Program-made: the position numbers and the translations under genes | Assembly: GCA_964548565.1 (NCBI GenBank) | Contig: CAZJTF010000120.1 | Coordinates: forward strand, 1-17,740 | Direction of reading: 5' to 3' | Source: CAYLLT01 sp964548565 | GTDB taxonomy: Bacteria > Planctomycetota > Phycisphaerae > UBA1845 > PWPN01 | DNA length: 17,740 nt | In this document: positions 1 through 7,112 of the stretch, piece by piece | Numbering within the stretch: position 1 is the first letter of the stretch | How the letters are laid out: each line of letters opens with the position of its first letter | The notes under the pieces: generated by a model | The model's database searches: none | Told to the model about the DNA's origin: nothing | What the model saw: the letters and a program-made list of their open reading frames with translations, nothing else

Positions 1-656
1 CCTCTGTCAACAGCATCGCAAAATGGAACGGCTCGTCCTGGCAGCCGCTCGGCGCCGGCATGGGGGGCAAGAGCGAGCCGTATGTGTGTGCTTTGATCGT
101 TCACAACGGCGAGCTGATCGCGGGCGGCGATTTCATCACGGCCAACGGGACCGCGGCTAACTACATCGCGAGGTGGGATGGGTTTTCCTGGCGGCCGCTG
201 GGCAACGGGATGAACTCCGTGGTGCGCGCGCTGACGGTGCATGAGAACCGACTGATCGCCGGCGGCAATTTCTGGGAGGCGGACGGGAAGTCTGTTTACC
301 GCATCGCAAGGTGGACCGGTTCGAGTTGGCAGTCGCTGGGCAGCCCAAACGGAGTGGTGTTTGCGCTGGCCGTCCACAATGGCGTGCTGGTTGCAGGGGG
401 CCTCGTCACCGGTTTCGTCGCGAAATGGAACGGCTCTTCCTGGCAGGCGCTCGGCGGGGGAGTCGACAACTGTGTGTATTCTCTGACGCTTCACAACGGC
501 GACTTGATCGTGGCAGGCGACTTCGTCGGGGCCGGGCAATGGCCATCCGCGATCGGTGCCCGAGCGATCGCGAAGTGGAACGGCTCAGCCTGGCAGGCGA
601 TGGGCGGCGGGATAACCGGAGGTCTTCGTTGTGTGTACGCCCTGACCCTCCACTGA
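1..656 (+). CDS. Partial beta-propeller-like repeat protein (5' end outside window; C-terminus apparently cut by an in-frame stop)
   Basis: The reading frame is open from position 3 at the left edge, so the true start lies upstream; the ATG at 60 is internal. The protein consists of repeats of roughly 40-50 residues. Each has a block like 'VHNGELIAGGDF' followed by 'IAKWNGSSWQPLGGGM'; five copies of the Trp-rich block are visible. Repeats of this kind are common in secreted planctomycete proteins and probably fold as beta-propeller blades; a binding or surface role is inferred, with no catalytic motif seen. The frame ends at TGA 654-656, exactly where the next repeat should read 'HNG'. After the TGA the same frame continues with repeat-like residues (GQLTAGGQFRTAGG) to a second TGA at 723-725. 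The stop therefore interrupts a repeat and no anchor or sorting signal is reached. It converges on the GH130 gene. Function unassigned. Confidence 0.75.
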   Translation, partial: SVNSIAKWNGSSWQPLGAGMGGKSEPYVCALIVHNGELIAGGDFITANGTAANYIARWDGFSWRPLGNGMNSVVRALTVHENRLIAGGNFWEADGKSVYRIARWTGSSWQSLGSPNGVVFALAVHNGVLVAGGLVTGFVAKWNGSSWQALGGGVDNCVYSLTLHNGDLIVAGDFVGAGQWPSAIGARAIAKWNGSAWQAMGGGITGGLRCVYALTLH

Positions 657-752
657 GGCCAACTGACTGCCGGGGGCCAGTTCAGAACAGCGGGCGGCCT
701 GGGGGTTGACTCGGGAGTTGTCTGAAGGTTATGTACCGATACGGCCTAGCAG
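657..752. other. Convergent intergenic stretch with residual repeat coding
   Basis: This short stretch lies between two converging genes. Positions 657-722 still read as propeller-repeat sequence in frame with the upstream gene. No hairpin followed by a T-run was seen on either strand, so how the two converging transcripts end is not visible here. Confidence 0.5.
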
Positions 753-1793
753 CTAGAGGATGGCACCGTTCAGGCTGAGTGTTCCGCCGCAGGTCACCGT
801 GTCAGAGGCGCCGTAGTAGAGCGTGATCCTGCCGCCCTGCACGACGTGGCCGTTCGAAAAGACGACCTCGGCCATGAAGCCGCGGCGCTCATAATCGGCG
901 CTAGGCGTCATCACCGGCTCGACAGACCGGGCCAGCACCCGCGCGGGATCGTCTCGGTGCAGCAGCAAGAGGCCAAGCGCGTAACGCTGACGGTCGTCGG
1001 CGCCGTGGTAGATGCAGAGCCAGCCCTCCTCCGTGAGGATGGGCGGGCCCCCCGCGCCGATTCTGGTCGAATCCCACATTGACGGGCGAGTCCGTGCAAT
1101 GCAGCGGTGGCCGCCCCAGTGCAGAAGGTCGGGTGACGACGCGATCCAGAGGTCGTTTCCACCCAGGCCGACGCAACTGGGCCGGTGCAGTGCCCAGTAC
1201 CGCCCTCCGATGGTGCGATCAAAGACGGCGCAGTCCTTGTTCGGAGGAGGCAGGATCAGCCCGTGTCGCTCGAAGGTCCTCCAGTCTCGCGTGGTGATCA
1301 GGCCGACACCATGGCCGACAGGGGACACGGCGGTGTACGTCAGGCAGTACAGTCCCGCGAGGCAGGTGACGCGGCAGTCCTCGATACCGAACGTTTCCCA
1401 GGTTCCGCAGCCAGCCAGAGTCGGACGAAGATCCACTGAGAAGCGGCGACCATCCTCACTCCACGCGAGTCTCAGATGTGACAGCGTCGTCAGATAGCCC
1501 TGCCCTTTCCAGGAGAAGACCCGCGGGTCATTCCAGACGAGATCGGGATCATCACGCCGAATCCGGACGCACCGCGGCTCTCCCGTAGCGGGATCCAGCA
1601 CAGCCGTCGAGATCCATTCCTCTTCAACGGGCGGGCGTTCCGCCACGCGCAGCAGGAGTCCAATCCTGCCCTCGTACTCGAAGGCACCTGGATTGAGAAC
1701 ACACTCTACCTCAAGGCTGGGGTGGCTCGGCAGAACGTCCCGGGGGGTCAGGATGGGGTTGGAGCTGAATCGCTGAATGGCGGTACGCGTCAC
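753..1793 (-). CDS. GH130-family glycoside phosphorylase (beta-mannoside-type)
   Basis: A 346-aa protein of the usual length for a single-domain GH130 five-bladed beta-propeller, without a signal peptide, so cytoplasmic. Family landmarks visible: 'NPGAFEYEGRIGLLLRVAERP' region near residues 34-54, 'GIEDCR' at 136-141 with D139 as the likely catalytic acid, 'HRP' at 203-205, 'RIGAGGPPI' followed by 'GWLCIYHG' at 244-264, and 'YYGASDTV' at 327-334. The basic and His residues in these motifs are those expected to hold phosphate, which favours a phosphorylase over a hydrolase. Known members convert beta-mannosides (for example mannobiose or mannosyl-glucose types) plus phosphate to mannose-1-phosphate; the linkage cannot be read from the sequence. 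The start is GTG and overlaps the AraC stop by 4 nt (GTGA), with a purine-rich GAAGAAGAG just upstream. It is the last gene of the minus-strand operon. Confidence 0.9.
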   Translation of the reverse strand: MTRTAIQRFSSNPILTPRDVLPSHPSLEVECVLNPGAFEYEGRIGLLLRVAERPPVEEEWISTAVLDPATGEPRCVRIRRDDPDLVWNDPRVFSWKGQGYLTTLSHLRLAWSEDGRRFSVDLRPTLAGCGTWETFGIEDCRVTCLAGLYCLTYTAVSPVGHGVGLITTRDWRTFERHGLILPPPNKDCAVFDRTIGGRYWALHRPSCVGLGGNDLWIASSPDLLHWGGHRCIARTRPSMWDSTRIGAGGPPILTEEGWLCIYHGADDRQRYALGLLLLHRDDPARVLARSVEPVMTPSADYERRGFMAEVVFSNGHVVQGGRITLYYGASDTVTCGGTLSLNGAIL

Positions 1794-2737
1794 GACTCTT
1801 CTTCACTCCGGTGCCGGGACTGTTCGCGAAACTGTGTCGGCGTATACCCCGTCTGTCGGCGAAAGACGGAGGCGAAATAGGCCGGCGTGCTGAAGCCGAC
1901 CGCCAGGCCGACGCGGGTGATGGTGTCCTGCGTCGTCCTCAGGAGTTCCCTCGCCCGCTCGATGCGGCGCCGGACCAGGTAGTCGCCCGGGCTGAACCCG
2001 ACTTCGCGATGGAACCAGCTCCGGAAGTAGCTTTCGCTCAGTCCTGCGACATCGGCAAGCTGCGGGATCTGCATGTCCTCGGACAGATGCTCATTCAGCC
2101 AGGCGACCGCTTTCTGGATCGGCGGTGAGAAGCCCTCGTCGCTGCCGGTGAGCCGGACAGCCGCAGCCCGGTGGTCGCGCACGATCCACAGCATCAGTTC
2201 ATGCAGGATGCTGCGGACCATCAGCGGGCTGTCCGGGCGCGGATGGCGGTGCTCGGCGAGCAACCGTTCGAAGCAGTCCTCGATGGCGGGCGATGCGGCA
2301 AAGACAGGCGGTACGACCGCGCTCAGCGCCCTGAGCAGCCGGCGCGTCTGGTTCGGCGACAGACCCGGCAGGCCGCGCCCGCCGCCGACGGGGATGCGGA
2401 ATCGCAGCCAGTACCACCTTCCGGGGCCGAGGATCTCGCCAACGCCGCCGTGCAGTTGCCCCGGTTGGGTGAGCACCGCGAGGCCGCCATGCACGGACCA
2501 GGTGCTCCGGGTGGAGTCGGTCCACATCTCCAGGCAGCCGTCCTGTACCAGGTGGACCTCGTATTCCCGCGGATGCGTATCCGCGTGAAGCGCGTGGGGG
2601 ATGGCTTCCTGGAGCTGGAGCCGGCCGAGGATCGGCATCTCCGCCACCAGTCGCGTGCGCCCCTCGTACGTCTCCCGCCGGGTTAGAGGAAACTGACTCC
2701 AGACGGAGTCGTCGATGGATTGACCCTTTCGTGCCAC
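1790..2737 (-). CDS. AraC/XylS-family transcriptional regulator with cupin-like sensor domain
   Basis: A 315-aa protein with the two-part layout of AraC sugar regulators. The N-terminal half resembles a cupin ligand pocket (around 'EYEVHLVQDG', 'VLTQPGQLHGGVGEI' and 'RWYWLRFRIP'). The C-terminal 106 residues (210-315) form the double helix-turn-helix domain. This includes 'IPQLADVAGLSESYFRSWF' and the second-helix signature with 'VGLAVGFSTPAYFASVFRR' and 'GYTPTQFR'. The start is GTG, placed 9 nt after the stop of the upstream DUF1861-like gene, and the GAGGGG at 2742-2747 (minus strand) is a suitable ribosome site overlapping that stop. Being inside the operon, it probably senses a mono- or oligosaccharide and controls this transcript or the divergent secreted-enzyme genes. 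The ligand is unknown. Confidence 0.93.
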   Translation of the reverse strand: MARKGQSIDDSVWSQFPLTRRETYEGRTRLVAEMPILGRLQLQEAIPHALHADTHPREYEVHLVQDGCLEMWTDSTRSTWSVHGGLAVLTQPGQLHGGVGEILGPGRWYWLRFRIPVGGGRGLPGLSPNQTRRLLRALSAVVPPVFAASPAIEDCFERLLAEHRHPRPDSPLMVRSILHELMLWIVRDHRAAAVRLTGSDEGFSPPIQKAVAWLNEHLSEDMQIPQLADVAGLSESYFRSWFHREVGFSPGDYLVRRRIERARELLRTTQDTITRVGLAVGFSTPAYFASVFRRQTGYTPTQFREQSRHRSEEES

Positions 2738-2746
2738 GCGGCCCCC

Positions 2747-3736
2747 TCATTCGTACCCGGCGAACGGATCCGGCAGCCTCAGCCACGCGGCCTCGGCATC
2801 GCTCAGGCCCGCATACAGCGTAGCATACCCGTTGCCGTGACGGATCAGCCCGCCGCTGAAAACCACATCGACGAGGTCCGGCCGCTTCGCGGGCCCGTCC
2901 GGGAAGTCACTCCGCTGCGCGATGATCCAGACGGGGCTTCTTCTGGCCGTCACCGGGTCGAAGACGAAAGCCATCGGGTAATAGTGCCGGTGTCCGAGGT
3001 CATCGAAGCATGCAATATGCCCCAGTACGCCGAGCAGCCCGTTCTTCAGGACGTGCAGCTCGTTGNNNNNNNNNNTGCAGCCGCCCCATTCCTCCGGCGT
3101 AAACTGGCCCTCGAGGAGGGGCGCCTCGTCGATGAGCGCGGCGGTGACGTCGTCCAGCGATTTCACCGTCGTCCACCCGATCGTGCCGCGACCTCCCCGC
3201 GCCCCCTGGGGACGGGTCATGATGCCTACCTGCCCGTCCGGGAGAGCCGACAGCCGGATATCCTTCATCTTGTCGGGGCCGGTGAAGACGAGCCGCAGGG
3301 ACCGGAGCGATTCACCACAGTAGAATTCCATTCGCCAGATCCGATCTCCGCCGGGCAGCTCAATCGGAAAGCGGACGCCGCCGACGACGATGCGACCGCG
3401 GATGTACGTGATCGTCGGATCCTGCAGGCCGTGCAGGATCGGCGTGCCGTCGAGTGGAACCCAGACGCCGTCGCTGGTCTGACGGAAAAAGACCACATCC
3501 GACAGCTCGGTGGACCGGCTTTCGACCCGTCCGGCGATGATCTGCCTGCCGTCGAGCATGAAAGGCGCGGCGATGTTGTAGACATCCCGTCCATCGACGC
3601 CGCCGAAGCGGACCCTGCCGGAGGTCTGCGGCCCGGGTCGCATTCTGTAGACCGCCAGAAGCTCATGACAGCTGACGGGGACCGTTCGGTCGTACAGCAT
3701 GCCGCTCGTCGGGCTCAACTCTGCCATGCCTGTCAT
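2747..3736 (-). CDS. DUF1861-like five-bladed propeller protein, GH130-related (contains an assembly gap)
   Basis: About 329 aa as assembled. It resembles the DUF1861 family, which is structurally related to the five-bladed propeller glycosidase clan and often sits beside GH130 genes. Supporting stretches are 'YNIAAPFMLDGRQIIAGRVE', 'DPTITYIRGRIVVGGVRFP', 'PDKMKDIRLSALPDGQVGIMT', 'FTPEEWGGC...NELHVLKNG' and a C-terminal 'YATLYAGLSDAEA'. There is no signal peptide, so it is cytoplasmic. A role in handling the same mannoside as the GH130 enzyme is inferred; I cannot assign a reaction. A longer ATG start at 3763 would overlap the upstream gene by 23 nt. The ATG at 3736 is preferred because a strong GGAGGA lies 8 nt before it. 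Ten Ns (3066-3075) fall inside the gene; both sides are in the same frame. Confidence 0.7.
   Translation of the reverse strand: MTGMAELSPTSGMLYDRTVPVSCHELLAVYRMRPGPQTSGRVRFGGVDGRDVYNIAAPFMLDGRQIIAGRVESRSTELSDVVFFRQTSDGVWVPLDGTPILHGLQDPTITYIRGRIVVGGVRFPIELPGGDRIWRMEFYCGESLRSLRLVFTGPDKMKDIRLSALPDGQVGIMTRPQGARGGRGTIGWTTVKSLDDVTAALIDEAPLLEGQFTPEEWGGCXXXXNELHVLKNGLLGVLGHIACFDDLGHRHYYPMAFVFDPVTARRSPVWIIAQRSDFPDGPAKRPDLVDVVFSGGLIRHGNGYATLYAGLSDAEAAWLRLPDPFAGYE
3066..3075. other. Assembly gap of ten Ns inside the DUF1861-like gene
   Basis: Ten unspecified bases. On the minus strand the left contig end reads GGCTGCA and the right end begins CAACGAG. Overlapping them by the shared CA gives Gly-Cys-Asn-Glu in an unbroken frame, so the true gap may be zero-length (minus 2 nt) and the Ns a scaffolding placeholder. 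Confidence 0.95.
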
Positions 3737-3740
3737 GCTG

Positions 3741-5492
3741 TCAGTCCTCCGACGGCTGGCCATCTGTCTGCCAGTCCACCACGATGCCGTTGACGAGGAG
3801 CCGCGACCCCTCGAGCGTCACCTTCCCTGCCGTCGGCGTTACAGCGAGCACGACGGTCCGGGACGACGCCAGGTCTATCGCTGTCGCACCAGTGACGCCG
3901 CGTTTCAGAAAGCGGTGCGTGACGAGGTCGTAGAGATCGCACTGTCCGGGGCCGATCGGCAACTCCACCCGGCGGACACCAGGATGGGGATTGTGAATCA
4001 GCCAGGTTGGCCACGCGGGTGCGCGGAACCAATCCGCCGCCAGGCAGTCCCAGCGCAGAATCCCCGGTACGTTCGTCAGGTGCAGGATTCCCCCGAGGAA
4101 GCCGACCTGGTTGCCCATGTACAGCGAGATGTTGAAGCAGGTATCACTGAACCACTCCTCCTTCTCCTTCGCGTACCGCTCCGGCGCCACCGCCGGGCGT
4201 CCGGTGTTCCAACCCAGGCGCACAGGGTCGCCCGTCGCGTACGGCTGCAGGCGTCGCCCCGGCGCCCAATCCCATGAGGCGATCGCCTCGTAGAACAGCA
4301 GGTTCTGCGGGTCCCACCTCGTCTTCCATGCCGGATGATCCTGACGCCCGGGTCCCAGATCCACCCCCTGGAGCAGCCGCGCGGAGTTCGCGGCGTGCAG
4401 CGCGTAACGCGCGATCGCAGGTGCGTAGCGAGGATCGTAGCGTGCAACAGGAACGAGCCAGGCCGGTCCCTGCAGGGTACCCATGGAAAACGCGTAAAAC
4501 CCGGCGTCCGGCCACCGTGCTCCGTCCAGGCCGTCGCAGGTCAGGCCCCCCAGCCGCTGCCCCGACGTGATGAACCACGTGTGGCGGGCGGGATCACCGT
4601 CGCCGAACCACGCCGCGAGTACGCGGCCGAGGTCCAGCCGCTCCCCCGGCAGCGTGTTGAGCCGTGCAGCTGCGAGCGGTCCCATCAGGTGGCTGACCTC
4701 GTAGCGTCCGGGATGTTCGATGTGCCAACGCAGCGCGGATCGCGCAGCGGCGAGCCGCTTGGAACAGGGCTCGATCGCATTGCCGACCATGAGTGCCCAC
4801 GCGACGCAGGGGGCGTGGCCAAGCCGGTTCATGGGCTCGTTTCGTCCGGACGGGCGCCCGGTCGAGAAATCAAACCCGAGGACGTTGAAGTCGGGCCGGT
4901 CCGGGCAGCCGACGCCTCGGGCGATGCGCTCGAACGCCGCCACCGCCGCCTGAAGATGCCGTTGAAAATCCCGGTCTCCGGGATACAGCGACGCGAGCAT
5001 CATCCCCTGAAGAGCCGCCCAGTAGCCGTAGATATCCGCGTGCACAACGGGCGATCTTTCCGTGATCCGATGGCGGTACAGTCCGACTGCCGGGTCGAAC
5101 CATGCCTTGCAGCGGGCCACATAGTCGACGTCGTGCAGACGGTGGGGTTCCAGGTCCACCAGTCGCGCGCCGATGACCGCAGCCAGGCAGGTGAATGCTT
5201 CGTCCTCCGGCTTCTGGGCGAGGTAGCTCTTGATGCGGAACCCGGGCCGCTCGTGATCGACGGACACTGCCGGAAAGCCACTGCCTCCGGCATGGGGGTC
5301 AAGAACGCGGTCGTAGTACGACCTTGCCACGGCGCGCCAGTCGCGGACGTCCAGTGGTTCCGGCAGCGACGGCATGCGATCCACGGCGCTCACGGGCCGT
5401 TGCGGCTCCGGCTGGGCTGCCTCGGCGGCCGGACGCGACATGGGGACCGCGAGGGCGGTCAGCGTGAACAAGGCTTGAAGGGTGTGCCGCAT
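3741..5492 (-). CDS. Exported toroid-like protein of unknown activity (583 aa), paralogue of the C-terminal part of the 860-aa protein
   Basis: The N-terminus has a signal-peptide profile (Arg/His, then hydrophobic 'LQALFTLTALAVP', then 'PAAEAA'), so export is likely. I do not recognise a named family. The rest is helix-rich with repeated Trp/Gly/His turns, as in (alpha/alpha)6 toroid sugar enzymes, which is only a suggestion. Homology to residues about 329-860 of the plus-strand protein at 10284-12866 is clear by eye. 'AVDRMPSLPEPLDVRDW' pairs with 'AIDRVESMPNMPQPYAMRDW', 'LVPVARYDPRYAPAIARYAL' pairs with 'LVPLVRYDDRYARAIGKWVL', and 'LLVNGIVVDW' pairs with 'LMNNIVVDY' near the C-terminus. 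It lies 3 nt downstream of the transporter gene and 4 nt before the DUF1861-like start. No strong ribosome site precedes ATG 5492. Expected role: extracytoplasmic processing of the substrate imported by the neighbouring transporter. Confidence 0.85.
   Translation of the reverse strand: MRHTLQALFTLTALAVPMSRPAAEAAQPEPQRPVSAVDRMPSLPEPLDVRDWRAVARSYYDRVLDPHAGGSGFPAVSVDHERPGFRIKSYLAQKPEDEAFTCLAAVIGARLVDLEPHRLHDVDYVARCKAWFDPAVGLYRHRITERSPVVHADIYGYWAALQGMMLASLYPGDRDFQRHLQAAVAAFERIARGVGCPDRPDFNVLGFDFSTGRPSGRNEPMNRLGHAPCVAWALMVGNAIEPCSKRLAAARSALRWHIEHPGRYEVSHLMGPLAAARLNTLPGERLDLGRVLAAWFGDGDPARHTWFITSGQRLGGLTCDGLDGARWPDAGFYAFSMGTLQGPAWLVPVARYDPRYAPAIARYALHAANSARLLQGVDLGPGRQDHPAWKTRWDPQNLLFYEAIASWDWAPGRRLQPYATGDPVRLGWNTGRPAVAPERYAKEKEEWFSDTCFNISLYMGNQVGFLGGILHLTNVPGILRWDCLAADWFRAPAWPTWLIHNPHPGVRRVELPIGPGQCDLYDLVTHRFLKRGVTGATAIDLASSRTVVLAVTPTAGKVTLEGSRLLVNGIVVDWQTDGQPSED
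3745..3750 (-). promoter_or_regulatory. Ribosome binding site deciding the DUF1861-like gene start
   Basis: The minus strand reads GGAGGA, then CTGACAGC, then ATG at 3736. The spacing of 8 nt is ideal. The site lies inside the last codons of the upstream 583-aa gene, whose TGA (3741-3743) falls between the site and the ATG, consistent with translational coupling. Confidence 0.75.
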
Positions 5493-5495
5493 ACG

Positions 5496-6947
5496 TCAGG
5501 TACCGACCGTCTCGGAGGCGCATTCCATTCTGCGCTGATCCAGCACCGCCCGGGTTGCCGCCGATCGCTCCCTCGTGATCGGGTAGTACCACGCAAGCCC
5601 AAGTGCGACGAGCGACGTCACCAGCTGCACGGCGATGAGGATGCATTTCATGGCGAAGAGCTGTGCGTCAGTCGGACGATCTCCCGATGTCACGTAGCCC
5701 GCTGCGAACGGCAGCCAGCCGGCGACCAGCAGCATGACGATGTCGCGGAAACGGCCGAGCAGGCTCGCGGCCGCGCAGTAGGCGCCTTCCCGGCGCAGAC
5801 CGGTGGCGACTTCGTCCTCGTCGCAGATGTCCGCCGTCATGGAACCGAACATGAGGCTGTAGCACTGGGTTCCCAGGGTGCAGATCAGCCAGGACAGGAT
5901 GACGAACCACGGATACGACGGCGTCAGCACCCATGGCAGGATAGCGACGCCGAACGTCACGATAGCGAGGCCCGTCAGGGCGCCCTCGCGTTTGCTGAGC
6001 CGGGAGGAGATCCAGAGTCCCAGGGGCAGGCCGAAGAACTGGACGAAAGTGGCAAGCGTGCCGCCCCAGGCGCCGATGCGCGACGCCAGATCCTTGTCGC
6101 CCCGGCAGATGTAGTAGAGGTGCACGTAGCCGCCCATGATGCTGGTGACGCCCTGGCCGAAGGAGACGACCAGGAGCGATAGCTGCAGAATCATGAAGGG
6201 CCGGTTGGCGAGTGAGATCCGCAGTGCCTGCACCGGGGGGATCGTCGGCTGGCTCCGGTACTCGGTTTTCTCCCTGAGCAGATAACAGGTTGAAACCGCT
6301 CCAACGAGCATGACCAGCGCGACACCGGCGCTGAGCCATCGGACGCCGTTCACCTCGTTGCCGAAGACGGGCCGCAGGCAGATCCAGTATGCCCACGCGA
6401 CAGTCAGCACGCCTGCGAGTTGGATCGAGTTCCTCCAGGCCAGAACGCGGGTGCGTTCGTCGTAGTCCGTCGTGAGCTCGTAACCAAGGGCGTTGTAGGG
6501 GATCGTGAAGACAGAGTAGAGGACCGAGAACGTGGAGATCATCCCGAGCGCATAGGCGAACATAATGCCATGAGACCCGTGGGGCGGTGTCCACATCAGC
6601 GGAAGCAGCATGGCGCCGGTGACGCCGCCGGCGAGGATGTAGGGACGGCGGCGGCCCCACCTCGAGCGGGTGTTGTCCGAGACGGGCCCCATGAAGGGGT
6701 CGAAGCAGGCGCCGACGATTTTGGGGACGGCCAGCGCGATCCCCAGCATTGCCGGACTCATGCCCAGTGCGATGACGTAGATCCATTGTGCCATCGCGAG
6801 CGGAATGTTGAGGAAGAAGTAATCGGTGAGGCCGCCGAATCCGTACGCGAGCTTGTGCAGTACCGGCACGCGATCGGGACGCGGCGGGAGCGGGCGTACG
6901 GGCGCGGCGATCCCTGCGGGCATGCACTCGTCGGTTTCGAGCCGCAT
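5496..6947 (-). CDS. GPH/MFS-type sugar:cation symporter
   Basis: 483 aa, normal for the glycoside-pentoside-hexuronide symporters, with many hydrophobic segments consistent with 12 membrane helices. The family loop motif between helices 2 and 3 reads 'DNTRSRWGRRRPYIL' at residues 91-105, preceded by 'GACFDPFMGPVS'. The N-terminus has 'KLAYGFGGLTDYFF', another family hallmark. The frame is open upstream to 7463, but that extension is Arg-rich, lies antisense to the divergent gene and is not credible. ATG 6947 is chosen because GGAG (6954-6957) sits 6 nt upstream and the family-like sequence begins just after it. It is the first gene of the operon, so it likely imports the oligosaccharide cleaved by the cytoplasmic GH130 enzyme. 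The substrate is not evident from the sequence. Confidence 0.92.
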   Translation of the reverse strand: MRLETDECMPAGIAAPVRPLPPRPDRVPVLHKLAYGFGGLTDYFFLNIPLAMAQWIYVIALGMSPAMLGIALAVPKIVGACFDPFMGPVSDNTRSRWGRRRPYILAGGVTGAMLLPLMWTPPHGSHGIMFAYALGMISTFSVLYSVFTIPYNALGYELTTDYDERTRVLAWRNSIQLAGVLTVAWAYWICLRPVFGNEVNGVRWLSAGVALVMLVGAVSTCYLLREKTEYRSQPTIPPVQALRISLANRPFMILQLSLLVVSFGQGVTSIMGGYVHLYYICRGDKDLASRIGAWGGTLATFVQFFGLPLGLWISSRLSKREGALTGLAIVTFGVAILPWVLTPSYPWFVILSWLICTLGTQCYSLMFGSMTADICDEDEVATGLRREGAYCAAASLLGRFRDIVMLLVAGWLPFAAGYVTSGDRPTDAQLFAMKCILIAVQLVTSLVALGLAWYYPITRERSAATRAVLDQRRMECASETVGT

Positions 6948-7112
6948 CAACTGCTCCGATCTTCCCGGGCAGGCTACGGCACCGCCGGCATGATCGGCAA
7001 TCGATTTTCGAGTGCGGCGAATCTTGATAGCAGGCGACAGCTGCAGCCGGCTATAACGGCCGTTGAGCTGCTGATCGCGGCTGGTTGGGACGTGTGGCGG
7101 AGGAGAGACTTC
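6948..7112. promoter_or_regulatory. Divergent control region between the transporter operon and the secreted-enzyme genes
   Basis: This 165-bp gap separates two divergent starts and should hold both promoters. It contains a perfect 10-bp palindrome AACGGCCGTT (7056-7065) and an 8-bp palindrome AATCGATT (6999-7006). A strong ribosome site GGAGGAGA (7099-7106) precedes the plus-strand ATG at 7113. A LacI-operator-like half ACGTGTG (7090-7096) overlaps the leader. I could not find a convincing sigma-70 pair in either direction. Binding by the AraC or LacI regulator of this locus is likely but unproven. Confidence 0.55.

Noticed and set aside
654..656. TGA read as an amino acid (alternative genetic code)
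   Set aside because: Most other genes in the window (AraC, DUF1861-like, 583-aa, transporter, 860-aa, pseudopilin) end with TGA, and no intact gene has an internal one.
4335..6182. Long plus-strand open frame of 615 codons
   Set aside because: It is antisense to the 583-aa and transporter genes, is rich in Arg/Gly/Pro/His as expected from the reverse of GC-rich coding DNA, and has no recognisable domain.
7025..7058. TTGATA and TATAAC as a promoter for the 1051-aa gene
   Set aside because: The spacing is 22 bp, too long for a normal sigma-70 promoter.
6420..7112. N-terminal extension of the 1051-aa gene upstream of ATG 7113
   Set aside because: It overlaps the transporter gene antisense and has low-complexity Arg-rich sequence. 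The ribosome site and signal peptide place the start at 7113.
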